A stretch of 7,698 nucleotides of DNA, from the NCBI GenBank assembly GCA_028290685.1, contig JAQGJI010000175.1, forward strand, positions 1 to 7,698. The letters are read 5' to 3'. The position numbers and the translations under genes were made by a program. The notes under the pieces were generated by a model. That model ran no database searches and was not told where the DNA came from. It saw nothing but the letters and a program-made list of their open reading frames with translations. This stretch comes from Devosia sp. (lineage in GTDB: Bacteria > Pseudomonadota > Alphaproteobacteria > Rhizobiales > Devosiaceae). Every line of letters starts with the position of its first letter. Position 1 is the stretch's first letter. This document shows positions 1 to 6,122 of the stretch, piece by piece.

Positions 1-1
1 G

Positions 2-142
2 GGCATGGTGTTCTCTATTGAGCCCGGTATCTATCTGCCCGGCCGGTTCGGACTGCGCCTTGAAGAAATCGTCATTATCCGCAATGGCGCCGCCGAGGTG
101 CTGTCCGAACTGCCGCGAACTGCCATAACGGTGCCCGGATGA
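2..142 (+). CDS. M24 family metallopeptidase, C-terminal fragment (Xaa-Pro aminopeptidase/creatinase type)
   Basis: Only the last 46 codons and a TGA stop are in the window; the gene begins upstream of the left edge. The reading frame opens with GMVFSIEPGIYLPGRFG and continues with LRLEEIVIIRNG. In the M24 'pita-bread' fold the Glu of the EPG(I/V)Y segment and the Glu of the G(V/L)R(I/L)E segment are the last two of five ligands of a dinuclear metal centre, and both are present. Family members cleave the bond before a proline at the peptide N-terminus or, in the creatinase branch, hydrolyse C-N bonds in small molecules. The fragment cannot separate aminopeptidase P, prolidase and creatinase-like members. 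The tail after the last metal ligand is short, which is normal for the family. It converges with the hydrolase gene at 486-1742, so no shared operon is suggested. Confidence 0.88.
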   Translation, partial: GMVFSIEPGIYLPGRFGLRLEEIVIIRNGAAEVLSELPRTAITVPG

Positions 143-162
143 TATCTGCGCCGGCTTGTGTT

Positions 163-195
163 GGAGACAAGGATCTCCCTCTCTTTGAATTTTTT
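163..195 (+). terminator. Weak terminator candidate after the M24 peptidase gene
   Basis: A 5-bp stem GGAGA/TCTCC (163-167 with 174-178) is followed, after an 11-base gap, by six T residues at 190-195. The order fits transcription from the M24 gene, which stops at 142. The stem is short and the T-run is not directly adjacent, so this is not a canonical intrinsic terminator. It may be fortuitous. Confidence 0.2.
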
Positions 196-280
196 AAGAG
201 TTGGCCAGGACGCCGAAAAGGGTTCCCCGGGACTCTGCACCACTCCTCATGGGTAAGCCGTAGGTCGCGCCGTGGATATT

Positions 281-295
281 GCCCCCGATGGGGGC
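281..295. repeat. Perfect GC hairpin in the convergent gap
   Basis: GCCCCC (281-286) and GGGGGC (290-295) form a perfect 6-bp stem with a GAT loop. Two further T-G wobble pairs are possible below it. No T-run follows on either strand, so it is not an intrinsic terminator by the usual criteria. It could be a transcript-end stabilising hairpin, part of a small RNA, or chance. Confidence 0.35.
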
Positions 296-485
296 GGATC
301 TGGCGCGGACTAGGACGTTTTTCCTGAAGTGAATATCATGGATTATATGATGTCCCGGATGGATGGGCCATTATGCTGCGGGAGTTGAGCAACAGAGGCC
401 TCGACGCTCCGGTTGTGCGCATGGCTGCAGCGCCCGAACGAGACATTGCCCCCGAAGACTCGAGAAAACCGAATAGGCCTGCTGC

Positions 486-1742
486 TCATGGCTTTCGATG
501 TTCAAACACCAGGCCGCGGGTTGTTCGCGGGGAGAAGCCAGGCCAGTCTCGATCGCCTGCGGCCTCCTGCCAGCCTCCGGTATCGAGCTCCAGATAAGGT
601 TTCATTGCTGCCTCGCCCTTCAAGTGCAGGTCCAGAAAGGCCGTCACGAAGTGCTGCGCGATATTGTTCATCCGGGTGTTGGACCAGACAAAATCAGCAT
701 AGTGCTCATAGGCACTGCCAGGGCCCCCGAGACTCAGCGCTTCGATCGGCGGGGGTATGGGTGCGGCCGCATTGTGCCCGGCCCCCTGGAAGCTGAGCAG
801 ATAGCGTTCAGCGTTGATCGCCCCCTCGAACACGGAGCGGATGCCGGCTTCATAGCCCGAGATTTCGTCCAATGTGCCGCCCATCAGCAGCAGCGGCCTT
901 TCTAGGTCACCCAATGCCTGCGGGGTCCACAGGCCCAGTTGCGCGCCCCAGGGGGCGATTGCAACAACTGCCTTGAGCCGTGGGTCGTCCAGTTCTGAGA
1001 ACGCCTCCGACCCCGCCAGCAGGCCCGACAGTGCTTCAGGAGGTGCCATCCCCAGGTTCAGTGCGGTCTCGGACAGACCGGCTCCTGCACTCAGCAAGGC
1101 GCCATAGCCGCCCATGGAATATCCGATGATGGCTGATCGCCCGACATCCACTATACCTGCAAGAAATTCGCTCGGCGCTGCCGATAACGTTTCCAAGCTA
1201 TCGAGCACGAACAACTGGTCAGGAGCCCGGTTTGCCAGGGTACTGGCAAAGCCGAGCTGGTTTTCGTATGTGCTTTCAAAATGGTCTATGCTGGCCACGA
1301 CATAGCCCTTGCTTGCCAGGTTTTCCCCGAAATGGCTGATCAGGAAGCGGTTACCGGGAAAGCCATGCGACAGGATGACAAGTGGGTATGGCTGTTCCGA
1401 TTTGAGCGGTGCAGCATCGCGCACAGCCTGGCCATGCAAGCTGACCGTCTGATCGCTATTGGCCAGGTGGACGTCGGAATAGGTTTCGCCCCCGCTTGGC
1501 CCCGCAAGTGCGGCGGGGTACCATACCTCAAGGCGCAGCGGGCGATCATAGCGCGCGCCTGTGCCGGATAACACGTCTGGCCTGTCGCCGTGGGTGAGCT
1601 CTATTGTTCGCACGCCAACAGCGAGTGCCCCCGGTGCGGCGAGTTCGGGCGCATCTGGAAGCTGGCTGTCGATACGATTACCTTGCGCCAATGTAATCCC
1701 CTGTGCGGTCATCAGGAACACCGCTGCCAGAACCCATTTCAT
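486..1742 (-). CDS. Exported alpha/beta hydrolase (dienelactone hydrolase/PAF-acetylhydrolase-like)
   Basis: This is a 418-residue serine hydrolase with a likely N-terminal signal peptide: MKW, then a hydrophobic stretch ending TLA before Q20, with probable cleavage after A19 and no lipobox Cys. It is therefore probably periplasmic or secreted. The core fold is readable: an LVILSHGFPG strand-loop with the oxyanion HG at 126-127, a nucleophile elbow GYSMGG with Ser209, a strand LLLMGGTLDE with candidate acid Asp292, and GAGHN with His323. The insertion before the nucleophile and the long C-terminal extension recall the PAF-acetylhydrolase/dienelactone-like group. Expected chemistry is hydrolysis of an ester or lactone; the substrate is unknown. 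The start at 1742 was chosen over an in-frame upstream start at 1784. It has AAGGGAGA five bases ahead, and the signal peptide begins exactly there. It is transcribed divergently from the histidine kinase. Confidence 0.87.
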   Translation of the reverse strand: MKWVLAAVFLMTAQGITLAQGNRIDSQLPDAPELAAPGALAVGVRTIELTHGDRPDVLSGTGARYDRPLRLEVWYPAALAGPSGGETYSDVHLANSDQTVSLHGQAVRDAAPLKSEQPYPLVILSHGFPGNRFLISHFGENLASKGYVVASIDHFESTYENQLGFASTLANRAPDQLFVLDSLETLSAAPSEFLAGIVDVGRSAIIGYSMGGYGALLSAGAGLSETALNLGMAPPEALSGLLAGSEAFSELDDPRLKAVVAIAPWGAQLGLWTPQALGDLERPLLLMGGTLDEISGYEAGIRSVFEGAINAERYLLSFQGAGHNAAAPIPPPIEALSLGGPGSAYEHYADFVWSNTRMNNIAQHFVTAFLDLHLKGEAAMKPYLELDTGGWQEAAGDRDWPGFSPRTTRGLVFEHRKP

Positions 1743-1747
1743 ACCAG

Positions 1748-1755
1748 TCTCCCTT
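1748..1755 (-). promoter_or_regulatory. Ribosome binding site that fixes the hydrolase start
   Basis: On the - strand the bases read AAGGGAGA, followed by a 5-base spacer and the ATG at 1742. This strong Shine-Dalgarno supports Met at 1742 over the in-frame upstream start at 1784, which would bury the signal peptide. Confidence 0.75.
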
Positions 1756-1776
1756 GTGTATCTATGTTGTCGGCAG

Positions 1777-1789
1777 AACGCCAAGCGTT
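1777..1789. promoter_or_regulatory. Inverted repeat upstream of the hydrolase (possible operator)
   Basis: AACGC (1777-1781) and GCGTT (1785-1789) are perfect 5-bp arms around CAA. The site lies 35-47 bases upstream of the hydrolase start, where a regulator or a leader hairpin could act. The arms are short, so chance is possible. No convincing -35/-10 pair was found beside it. Confidence 0.25.
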
Positions 1790-1857
1790 AACCGCGCCTC
1801 CCCAAACTTGGCCCTAAAGCCATAGTCTTGCACCTTATTGACGCTGCTTGAAGGTGT

Positions 1858-1871
1858 AATTGGTGCCAATT
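1858..1871. promoter_or_regulatory. 14-bp palindrome in the divergent promoter region (candidate operator)
   Basis: AATTGG (1858-1863) and CCAATT (1866-1871) are perfect 6-bp arms around TG. The site sits between the hydrolase start (1742) and the kinase start (1938), about 116 bases from the former and 66 from the latter. A dimeric regulator bound here could control both genes. No transcription factor gene is in the window, so the binding protein is unknown. Operator function is an inference from symmetry and position. Confidence 0.4.
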
Positions 1872-1925
1872 CAGTTGCCCCCCGCGCAAGCATGTGCATA
1901 GTCGCCATTCGGCGGGCTTCAAACT

Positions 1926-1930
1926 GAAGG
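1926..1930 (+). promoter_or_regulatory. Ribosome binding site for the TTG start of the histidine kinase
   Basis: GAAGG is followed by a 7-base spacer and TTG at 1938. No in-frame ATG exists between the upstream in-frame stop (TAG at 1899-1901) and this TTG. A competing AAGG at 1989-1992 lies five bases before an in-frame ATG at 1998, so the start remains ambiguous. Confidence 0.5.
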
Positions 1931-1937
1931 CGAAAAC

Positions 1938-3281
1938 TTGGCACTACTGGCGGGCAGTGCGGAATCACGAGTCGATCCGGCGCTGGACAAGGCGGCTATG
2001 CCTGCAGTCATCTGGGCCTGTGATCCCATGGGCGCTTGCACGAAATTGAGCAGAGCGTGGGCGGAGTTTACGGGCCTGTCCGGGCCGCAGAGCTTGGGCT
2101 GGGGGTTCGTCCAGGCCATCCATCCTGATGATCGTCCCGCACTCGCCGCAGCGTTCAACGAGGCCAAGGCGAAGGGCTCGAACTATCAAGTTGAATACAG
2201 GTTGCGTCACGCCTCAGGCGGGTTCAGGTGGGTTCTCGATACCGCCACCCCTGAGTTGGACGAGTCCGGAGGGTTCGCCGGCTTCATCGGCGCCATCATC
2301 GATAACGAAGCGCGCAAGCAAGCCGAGCAGAGACTGTTCGAGCGTGAGCGGGAACTGCGCCTGGTCACCGATACCGTTCCGGTCCTGATTGCTCACTTGA
2401 ACAATGCCGAACAATATGTTTTCGCCAATTCGACTTACTACGAGTGGTACGGCCTTCGCCCAGACCAGATCATCGGCAAGACCATAGCCGAGTTGCTCGG
2501 GGCCGAGGCATACGAGAAGCGGAAGCCATTTGTTCAGGCCGCTCTGGCGGGGGAGCGGGTCTCCTATGACGCCAATGTTAAACTCAAGGACGGATCGCCG
2601 CGGACGGTTGAGACAGTCTATGTGCCCAACATCGGTTCATCGGGCAAGGTGGATGGCTTTATCGCTGTGGTGACCGACATCAGTGAGCGACGCCGGTCCC
2701 AGGAGCATCTTGATCTGGTGATGCGTGAACTCAAGCACCACATGCGGAACCTGCTGGGGCTGGTACAGGGCCTGTCGTCCCAGACCTTCCGGCGTGACCG
2801 GCCATTGGCTGAGGCGACTGCAGCGTTTCACGGGCGCCTGCAGGCCCTGGCTGCGGCTTCCGATGCCATCACGCCACAAAACGTATCGGTGGCCGACGTT
2901 CAGGATATCGTCCGCAATATCGTGGCTCCATATCGCGACACCGATGCGGACCCCTTCGATATAGACGGTGGCAGCCATGAGGTAACGACGACGGTGGCCA
3001 CGAGCCTGGCCATGGCACTGCATGAATTGTGCACGAACGCGCTGAAATACGGAGCGCTCTCGGTGCCCCAGGGGCGCGTGTCGATTAAATGGGGCATCAA
3101 GGAGCAGCAATTCGTGCTCGAATGGCTGGAAACCGGTGGCCCTGCCGTGCAGCAAGCCGAAAAGGCCGGTTTCGGCTCAACGCTGCTGCGCAGTGCGGTG
3201 AGTTCGCTGCCAGGATCGAGCACCGATCTGCGCTTCGATCCTGGCGGGGTGCAGTGCCGCTTTATCCTGGGCAGCCTGTAG
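1938..3281 (+). CDS. Cytoplasmic PAS-PAS HWE-family sensor histidine kinase
   Basis: The 447-residue protein has no signal peptide or membrane segment, so it senses inside the cell. PAS domain 1 spans about residues 21-122, with a PAC-like end (YRLRHASGGFRWV). A charged helix at about 124-141 follows, then PAS domain 2 at about 142-250, ending in VVTDISERRR. The kinase core starts with the dimerisation/phosphoacceptor helix RELKHHMRN, His267 being the likely phosphorylated residue. The ATPase part has ALHELCTNALKYGAL (His362, Asn367), then WLE at 396-398 with GGP, and GFG at 411-413. His in the N-box plus the W-x-E motif define the HWE group. Neither PAS domain shows the LOV cysteine motif. 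Such kinases phosphorylate single-domain or PhyR-type response regulators, but none is adjacent. It starts with TTG at 1938; an ATG at 1998 (residue 21, also with AAGG ahead) is a real alternative that still keeps both PAS domains. The Lys before the phosphoacceptor replaces the more usual Asn. Confidence 0.9.
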   Translation: MALLAGSAESRVDPALDKAAMPAVIWACDPMGACTKLSRAWAEFTGLSGPQSLGWGFVQAIHPDDRPALAAAFNEAKAKGSNYQVEYRLRHASGGFRWVLDTATPELDESGGFAGFIGAIIDNEARKQAEQRLFERERELRLVTDTVPVLIAHLNNAEQYVFANSTYYEWYGLRPDQIIGKTIAELLGAEAYEKRKPFVQAALAGERVSYDANVKLKDGSPRTVETVYVPNIGSSGKVDGFIAVVTDISERRRSQEHLDLVMRELKHHMRNLLGLVQGLSSQTFRRDRPLAEATAAFHGRLQALAAASDAITPQNVSVADVQDIVRNIVAPYRDTDADPFDIDGGSHEVTTTVATSLAMALHELCTNALKYGALSVPQGRVSIKWGIKEQQFVLEWLETGGPAVQQAEKAGFGSTLLRSAVSSLPGSSTDLRFDPGGVQCRFILGSL

Positions 3282-3286
3282 CTTCG

Positions 3287-3320
3287 GCACGGGCGTCCGG
3301 TAGCGGCCCCTGCGCCGTGC
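3287..3320. terminator. Hairpin between convergent kinase and PhyH genes, possible bidirectional terminator
   Basis: An 8-bp stem with one bulged G pairs 3287-3295 (GCACGG-G-CG) with 3313-3320 (CGCCGTGC) across a 17-base loop. It fills almost all of the 38-base gap between the kinase stop (3281) and the PhyH stop (3320). There is no T-run on either strand, so intrinsic termination is uncertain. Its position alone suggests a transcript end shared by both genes. Confidence 0.35.
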
Positions 3321-4147
3321 TATTCAGTGCCCATCACCAGGCCCTCGATGTCGTGCTTTTGCGTGACTGGCACGAGGGTGTCGGCAACCCGGCACACCAG
3401 GTGGTCGCGGACCTGCGCGGGTAGAGCGTCGTAGTAAGCTTGGGTGACCATCATGTCGTGCAACTCGGCGTGACCTGCGCCGGGCGAATCGACGCCGAGC
3501 ACCATGACGGGGCGCGCGATGGGTGAATCATGGCGCGTACCGCGGTGCATCATCAGGGCCGAGCGGCAGGAGATATCGCCCAATTGCGGATGCTTGCGCA
3601 CCGCGCGCTCGGTATATCGCCCCCAGGTGCTTTTGTCGGGGAACATCTCGTGTTTCCACTCACGGCCGTCATCGTACTGCGTACCGGGAGCGCATTCGAA
3701 CGGTCCCATGTCCGGGGTCACGTCCACGCCGGTCAGGTTGAAGGCGAGCGAGGTCAGGCGGCGATCTCTGTAAGTGTCCGGAGGGGATGGAAAATCGCGG
3801 TGCCACGGCTGGTTCATGGCACCCTGGAACGGCGTGTCGAAGCCGATTTCGACGATCTGGTAATCGTCTCCCAAGGCTGCCTTGCACATGCCCACGACCC
3901 AGGGATGGGAGGTCAGCTCGACAAAGCCGCCAAAGTCCTCGGGGTGGATTTCGACATACCAACGGCGCGGACCGCGCCCGACAGCCCCGCCGGGCCGCTG
4001 AATGGCGGCCCAGAATGCCTTCATCATGTCTTCGCGCATGGCCTCCGCCCATTCGCGGGAGAAAGCGCCTTTGTGGCCGACGATGCCGTCGCGCCGCAGG
4101 GTTTCGACATCGGTGTCGATGTCGATCGGGTTCATTGTAGCAGTCAT
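3320..4147 (-). CDS. PhyH family Fe(II)/2-oxoglutarate-dependent oxygenase
   Basis: The 275-residue cytoplasmic enzyme belongs to the phytanoyl-CoA dioxygenase superfamily, which couples decarboxylation of 2-oxoglutarate to hydroxylation or other oxidation of a substrate. The iron facial triad is readable: His116 and Asp118 in QPWHRDFPSP, and His201 in MMHRGTRHDSP. Arg212, eleven residues after His201, is placed to bind the 2-oxoglutarate carboxylate; human phytanoyl-CoA hydroxylase has the same 11-residue spacing. GPFECAPGTQ (148-157) matches the usual turn between the metal motifs. There is no signal peptide and the length is typical. The start at 4147 is set by AAGGAG six bases ahead. The frame stays open far upstream, but that part is antisense-frame sequence inside the permease gene. 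It is the last gene of the ABC operon, 11 bases after the permease stop. I infer it acts on the imported solute or its first metabolite; phytanate itself is unlikely. The real substrate is unknown. Confidence 0.9.
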   Translation of the reverse strand: MTATMNPIDIDTDVETLRRDGIVGHKGAFSREWAEAMREDMMKAFWAAIQRPGGAVGRGPRRWYVEIHPEDFGGFVELTSHPWVVGMCKAALGDDYQIVEIGFDTPFQGAMNQPWHRDFPSPPDTYRDRRLTSLAFNLTGVDVTPDMGPFECAPGTQYDDGREWKHEMFPDKSTWGRYTERAVRKHPQLGDISCRSALMMHRGTRHDSPIARPVMVLGVDSPGAGHAELHDMMVTQAYYDALPAQVRDHLVCRVADTLVPVTQKHDIEGLVMGTE

Positions 4148-4153
4148 GGATTG

Positions 4154-4159
4154 CTCCTT
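4154..4159 (-). promoter_or_regulatory. Shine-Dalgarno of the PhyH gene, overlapping the permease stop codon
   Basis: On the - strand the junction reads TAAAGGAG, a 6-base spacer, then ATG at 4147. The TAA (4161-4159) is the stop of the second permease, so ribosomes ending there sit on the PhyH binding site. This fixes the PhyH start and supports coupled translation with the transporter. Confidence 0.8.
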
Positions 4160-5127
4160 TATTGATGAACTGTGCGGTCGGGCACCAGACGCGCCTGAAG
4201 GATGACCACGATGAGCAGGAACGCCCCGCGGATCACCGACTGCCAATAGGCAGACAAGGAAATCCAGCCCAGGCCGTTCTCGAAATTGAGCACTGTGAAC
4301 AAGATGCCCAGCAGCAGCACGCCCGCGAGCGTCGCCCCGACCGAGCCGACCCCGCCAGTGAGCAGGGTGCCCCCGACAACCACCGAAGCAATGGCGAAGA
4401 GCTCCCAGCCAACGCCCTCGATCGGCTGGCCGGCACCGAACTGGGCGGCCAGGATTACCCCAGCCAGACCGGCAAGGCCGCCGCTGGCCACATAGACCAG
4501 CGTCTTGATGCGATCGGCCGGCAGGCCCATGAGTTTGGCGGACTCTTCGCTGCCGCCTACCGCCAGAACGCCGCGGCCGGTTGCCGTATAATTCAACACC
4601 AGCCAGCCCAGGATAAAGGCGATTGCAGCAATGATTGCGGGGATTGGCAGGCCCAGGAAATTGCCTTGGCCCAGTTCGGTGAAGCCGGACTGGTAGGAGA
4701 CCGGGACGGAGCGGTTGTTGGCAAAAAGCAGGGCACTGCCGCTGGCGGCGAGCATGGTCGCCAGGGTCGCTATGAACGGCATGATGTGCATGCGCGTGAT
4801 CAGCAAGGCATTGATAAGACCCACGAAAAGCCCAACTCCGACACCGGCGCCGATCCCGGCGAGAGGGCCGTAGGGGCTGGCGTAGGCGGCGGTGACGCTG
4901 CCCAAAGCGGCCACGGTGCCGACCGATAGGTCGATCCCGCCGGTCATGATGACGAAGCACATGCCAAGCGCCACCAGCGCAAACATGGAATTGTAGCGCA
5001 GCACGCTCATGATGTTGAAAGGGCTAAGAAAATTGTCGTAGCGGAGATAGCCGAAGAGGATCAGGAGGGCGAGCGCCAGCACCACGCCGTAGGCGCCGGC
5101 GATGCGGGCGAGGTGAACACGGTTCAT
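4159..5127 (-). CDS. Sugar ABC transporter permease 2 (YjfF-like, BPD_transp_2 family)
   Basis: This 322-residue integral membrane protein is one half of the translocation channel. Hydrophobic segments alternate through the chain, starting at about residues 12-27, 48-62, 89-110 and 116-136. The family hallmark GGIDLSVG is at 63-70. A cytoplasmic EAA-like loop that contacts the ATPase, VGGSEESAKLMG, is at 190-201, and a conserved late segment IASVVVGGTLLTGGVGSVG is at 246-264. That segment and the gene order resemble E. coli YjfF, a galactofuranose transporter permease, but this does not establish the substrate. The Asp usual in the E-L-D-A-I-A stretch is replaced by Phe244. I chose ATG at 5127 over an upstream in-frame TTG at 5154 because 5127 gives an ATGA overlap with the stop of permease 1 and has GGGGGA ahead. 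It is followed at once by the PhyH gene. Confidence 0.92.
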   Translation of the reverse strand: MNRVHLARIAGAYGVVLALALLILFGYLRYDNFLSPFNIMSVLRYNSMFALVALGMCFVIMTGGIDLSVGTVAALGSVTAAYASPYGPLAGIGAGVGVGLFVGLINALLITRMHIMPFIATLATMLAASGSALLFANNRSVPVSYQSGFTELGQGNFLGLPIPAIIAAIAFILGWLVLNYTATGRGVLAVGGSEESAKLMGLPADRIKTLVYVASGGLAGLAGVILAAQFGAGQPIEGVGWELFAIASVVVGGTLLTGGVGSVGATLAGVLLLGILFTVLNFENGLGWISLSAYWQSVIRGAFLLIVVILQARLVPDRTVHQ

Positions 5128-6122
5128 TCGCTTTTCCCCCGCTGCTGTATCCAAACCGCTAACACAATGATAACCGCGAGAGCCACTTGTGCGGCTGAAT
5201 CGGGGACTCCATTGGCCAGCAGGGTGTAGCGCACCAACTGGATGGTCAAAGCGCCGAGCAGGGTGCCGATGATCAAGGCACGTCCACCGCTCAAAAGCGT
5301 GCCGCCAACCGCGACGGCCGCGATGGCGTCCAGCTCCATGCCCAGGCCCACCAGATTGGCGTCGCTGGAGGAATTGATGGCGATGACCACGAGGCCGGCG
5401 ATGCCGGCGCAGAAGCCGGAGATGGCATAGACGGCGAGCTTGACCTTCTTGACCGCGACGCCGGACAGGCCGGAGGCGCGCTCATTGCCGCCGATCGCCA
5501 GGATCTGGCGGCCAAAGACGGTCTTGCGGATGACCCAGGCCGCAATGGCAACCAGGATCACCATCACGATGACCTGAAATGGAATGCCGAGCACCCGGCC
5601 AAGGCCGATGAACTGGAACTCGGGAACGCGGAAGGTCTGCAACTGGCCATTGGTCATGACCTGGGCAATGCCGCGCCCGGCGATAAACAGCACCAGGGTG
5701 GCGATGATCGGCTGGATGCGGAAGCGGGCGATCAGCCAGCCGTTGAACAAGCCCAGCAGGGTTGCCACCCCCACCGCTATGATGATGGCGAGCGCCACGG
5801 CAAGGTAGATGTTGCCGATGGGAAAGAGCTTGCTCATGAACACCATCGGGGCCAGGGCGCCCGATATCGCCATGAGTGAGCCCACCGACAGATCGATGCC
5901 GCCGGTCGCGATGACCAGGGTCATGCCAACAGCAACGATGACGATGGTGCAGACCTGCGTCAGGTTGACGTTAAGCGTCTGCAGCGTCGCAAAATTGGGG
6001 GTGAAGACGAGGTTGAAGAGCAAAAGCAGCACCAGCGCCAGCACGGTGCCGTAGCGGGCCAGCAGCTCAAACGGATTGAGGGCCCGTCTCTGGGGCGAAA
6101 GCGGGCGCACAGCGTCGGTCAT
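5124..6122 (-). CDS. Sugar ABC transporter permease 1 (YtfT-like, BPD_transp_2 family)
   Basis: This 332-residue integral membrane protein is the partner of the second permease. A short basic cytoplasmic N-terminus (about residues 1-20) precedes hydrophobic segments at roughly 23-40, 57-72, 105-127, 136-152, 182-198, 228-249, 282-298 and 311-325. The family signature GGIDLSVG is at 74-81. The ATPase-contacting loop AIGGNERASGLSGV is at 209-222, and MELDAIAAVAVGGTLLSGGR is at 262-281. The pattern (VGMTLVIATGGIDLSVG, then GGxLxGGR late) is very close to what I recall of E. coli YtfT. Ribose-, xylose- or other CUT2-class permeases share the fold, so the substrate is not assigned. The ATG at 6122 overlaps the ATPase stop by four bases (ATGA) and has GGAGG seven bases upstream. 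It works with the ATPase and an expected periplasmic binding protein. Confidence 0.93.
   Translation of the reverse strand: MTDAVRPLSPQRRALNPFELLARYGTVLALVLLLLFNLVFTPNFATLQTLNVNLTQVCTIVIVAVGMTLVIATGGIDLSVGSLMAISGALAPMVFMSKLFPIGNIYLAVALAIIIAVGVATLLGLFNGWLIARFRIQPIIATLVLFIAGRGIAQVMTNGQLQTFRVPEFQFIGLGRVLGIPFQVIVMVILVAIAAWVIRKTVFGRQILAIGGNERASGLSGVAVKKVKLAVYAISGFCAGIAGLVVIAINSSSDANLVGLGMELDAIAAVAVGGTLLSGGRALIIGTLLGALTIQLVRYTLLANGVPDSAAQVALAVIIVLAVWIQQRGKSE

Larger units (their letters stand above)
143..485. other. Convergent intergenic gap of 343 bases without a recognisable gene
   Basis: This stretch lies between the 3' ends of the M24 peptidase gene (+) and the alpha/beta hydrolase gene (-). 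Short open frames cross it, but none has a convincing Shine-Dalgarno or a recognisable protein. It holds a weak hairpin with a later T-run (163-195), a compact GC hairpin (281-295), and an AT-richer patch around 326-351 with a 5-bp inverted repeat (ATCAT at 335-339, ATGAT at 347-351). I see no tRNA, SRP RNA or other known RNA signature. It may hold terminators for both flanking genes or an unrecognised small RNA; the sequence does not decide. Confidence 0.5.

Noticed and set aside
337..388. Micro-ORF beginning MDYMMSRMDG in the AT-richer patch
   Set aside because: It is sixteen codons with no convincing ribosome binding site and no known family.
373..597. 74-residue + strand open frame in the convergent gap
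   Set aside because: It has no Shine-Dalgarno, runs into the hydrolase gene on the other strand, and shows no recognisable protein features.
1838..1860. TTGACG...TGTAAT as a sigma-70-type promoter for the kinase
   Set aside because: The spacer is only 11 bases, far short of about 17.
1861..1878. TGG...TTGC resembling a sigma-54 promoter
   Set aside because: GG and GC are 15 bases apart instead of the required 12.
3530..4165. 211-residue + strand open frame
   Set aside because: It is antisense to the PhyH gene, which has its full catalytic motif set.
4162..4929. 255-residue + strand open frame
   Set aside because: It lies antisense to the clearly coding second permease, has a Gln/Ala/Asp-rich composition with no known domain, and is a typical high-GC shadow.
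4148..4960. Open frame extending the PhyH reading frame about 270 codons upstream to 4960
   Set aside because: It overlaps the second permease gene in another frame on the same strand, reads as Arg/Gly/His-rich low-complexity protein, and the PhyH family N-terminus and Shine-Dalgarno both point to 4147.
5128..5154. TTG start of permease 2 at 5154
   Set aside because: ATG at 5127 gives an ATGA overlap identical in form to the preceding junction and removes nine polar residues not expected at the permease N-terminus.
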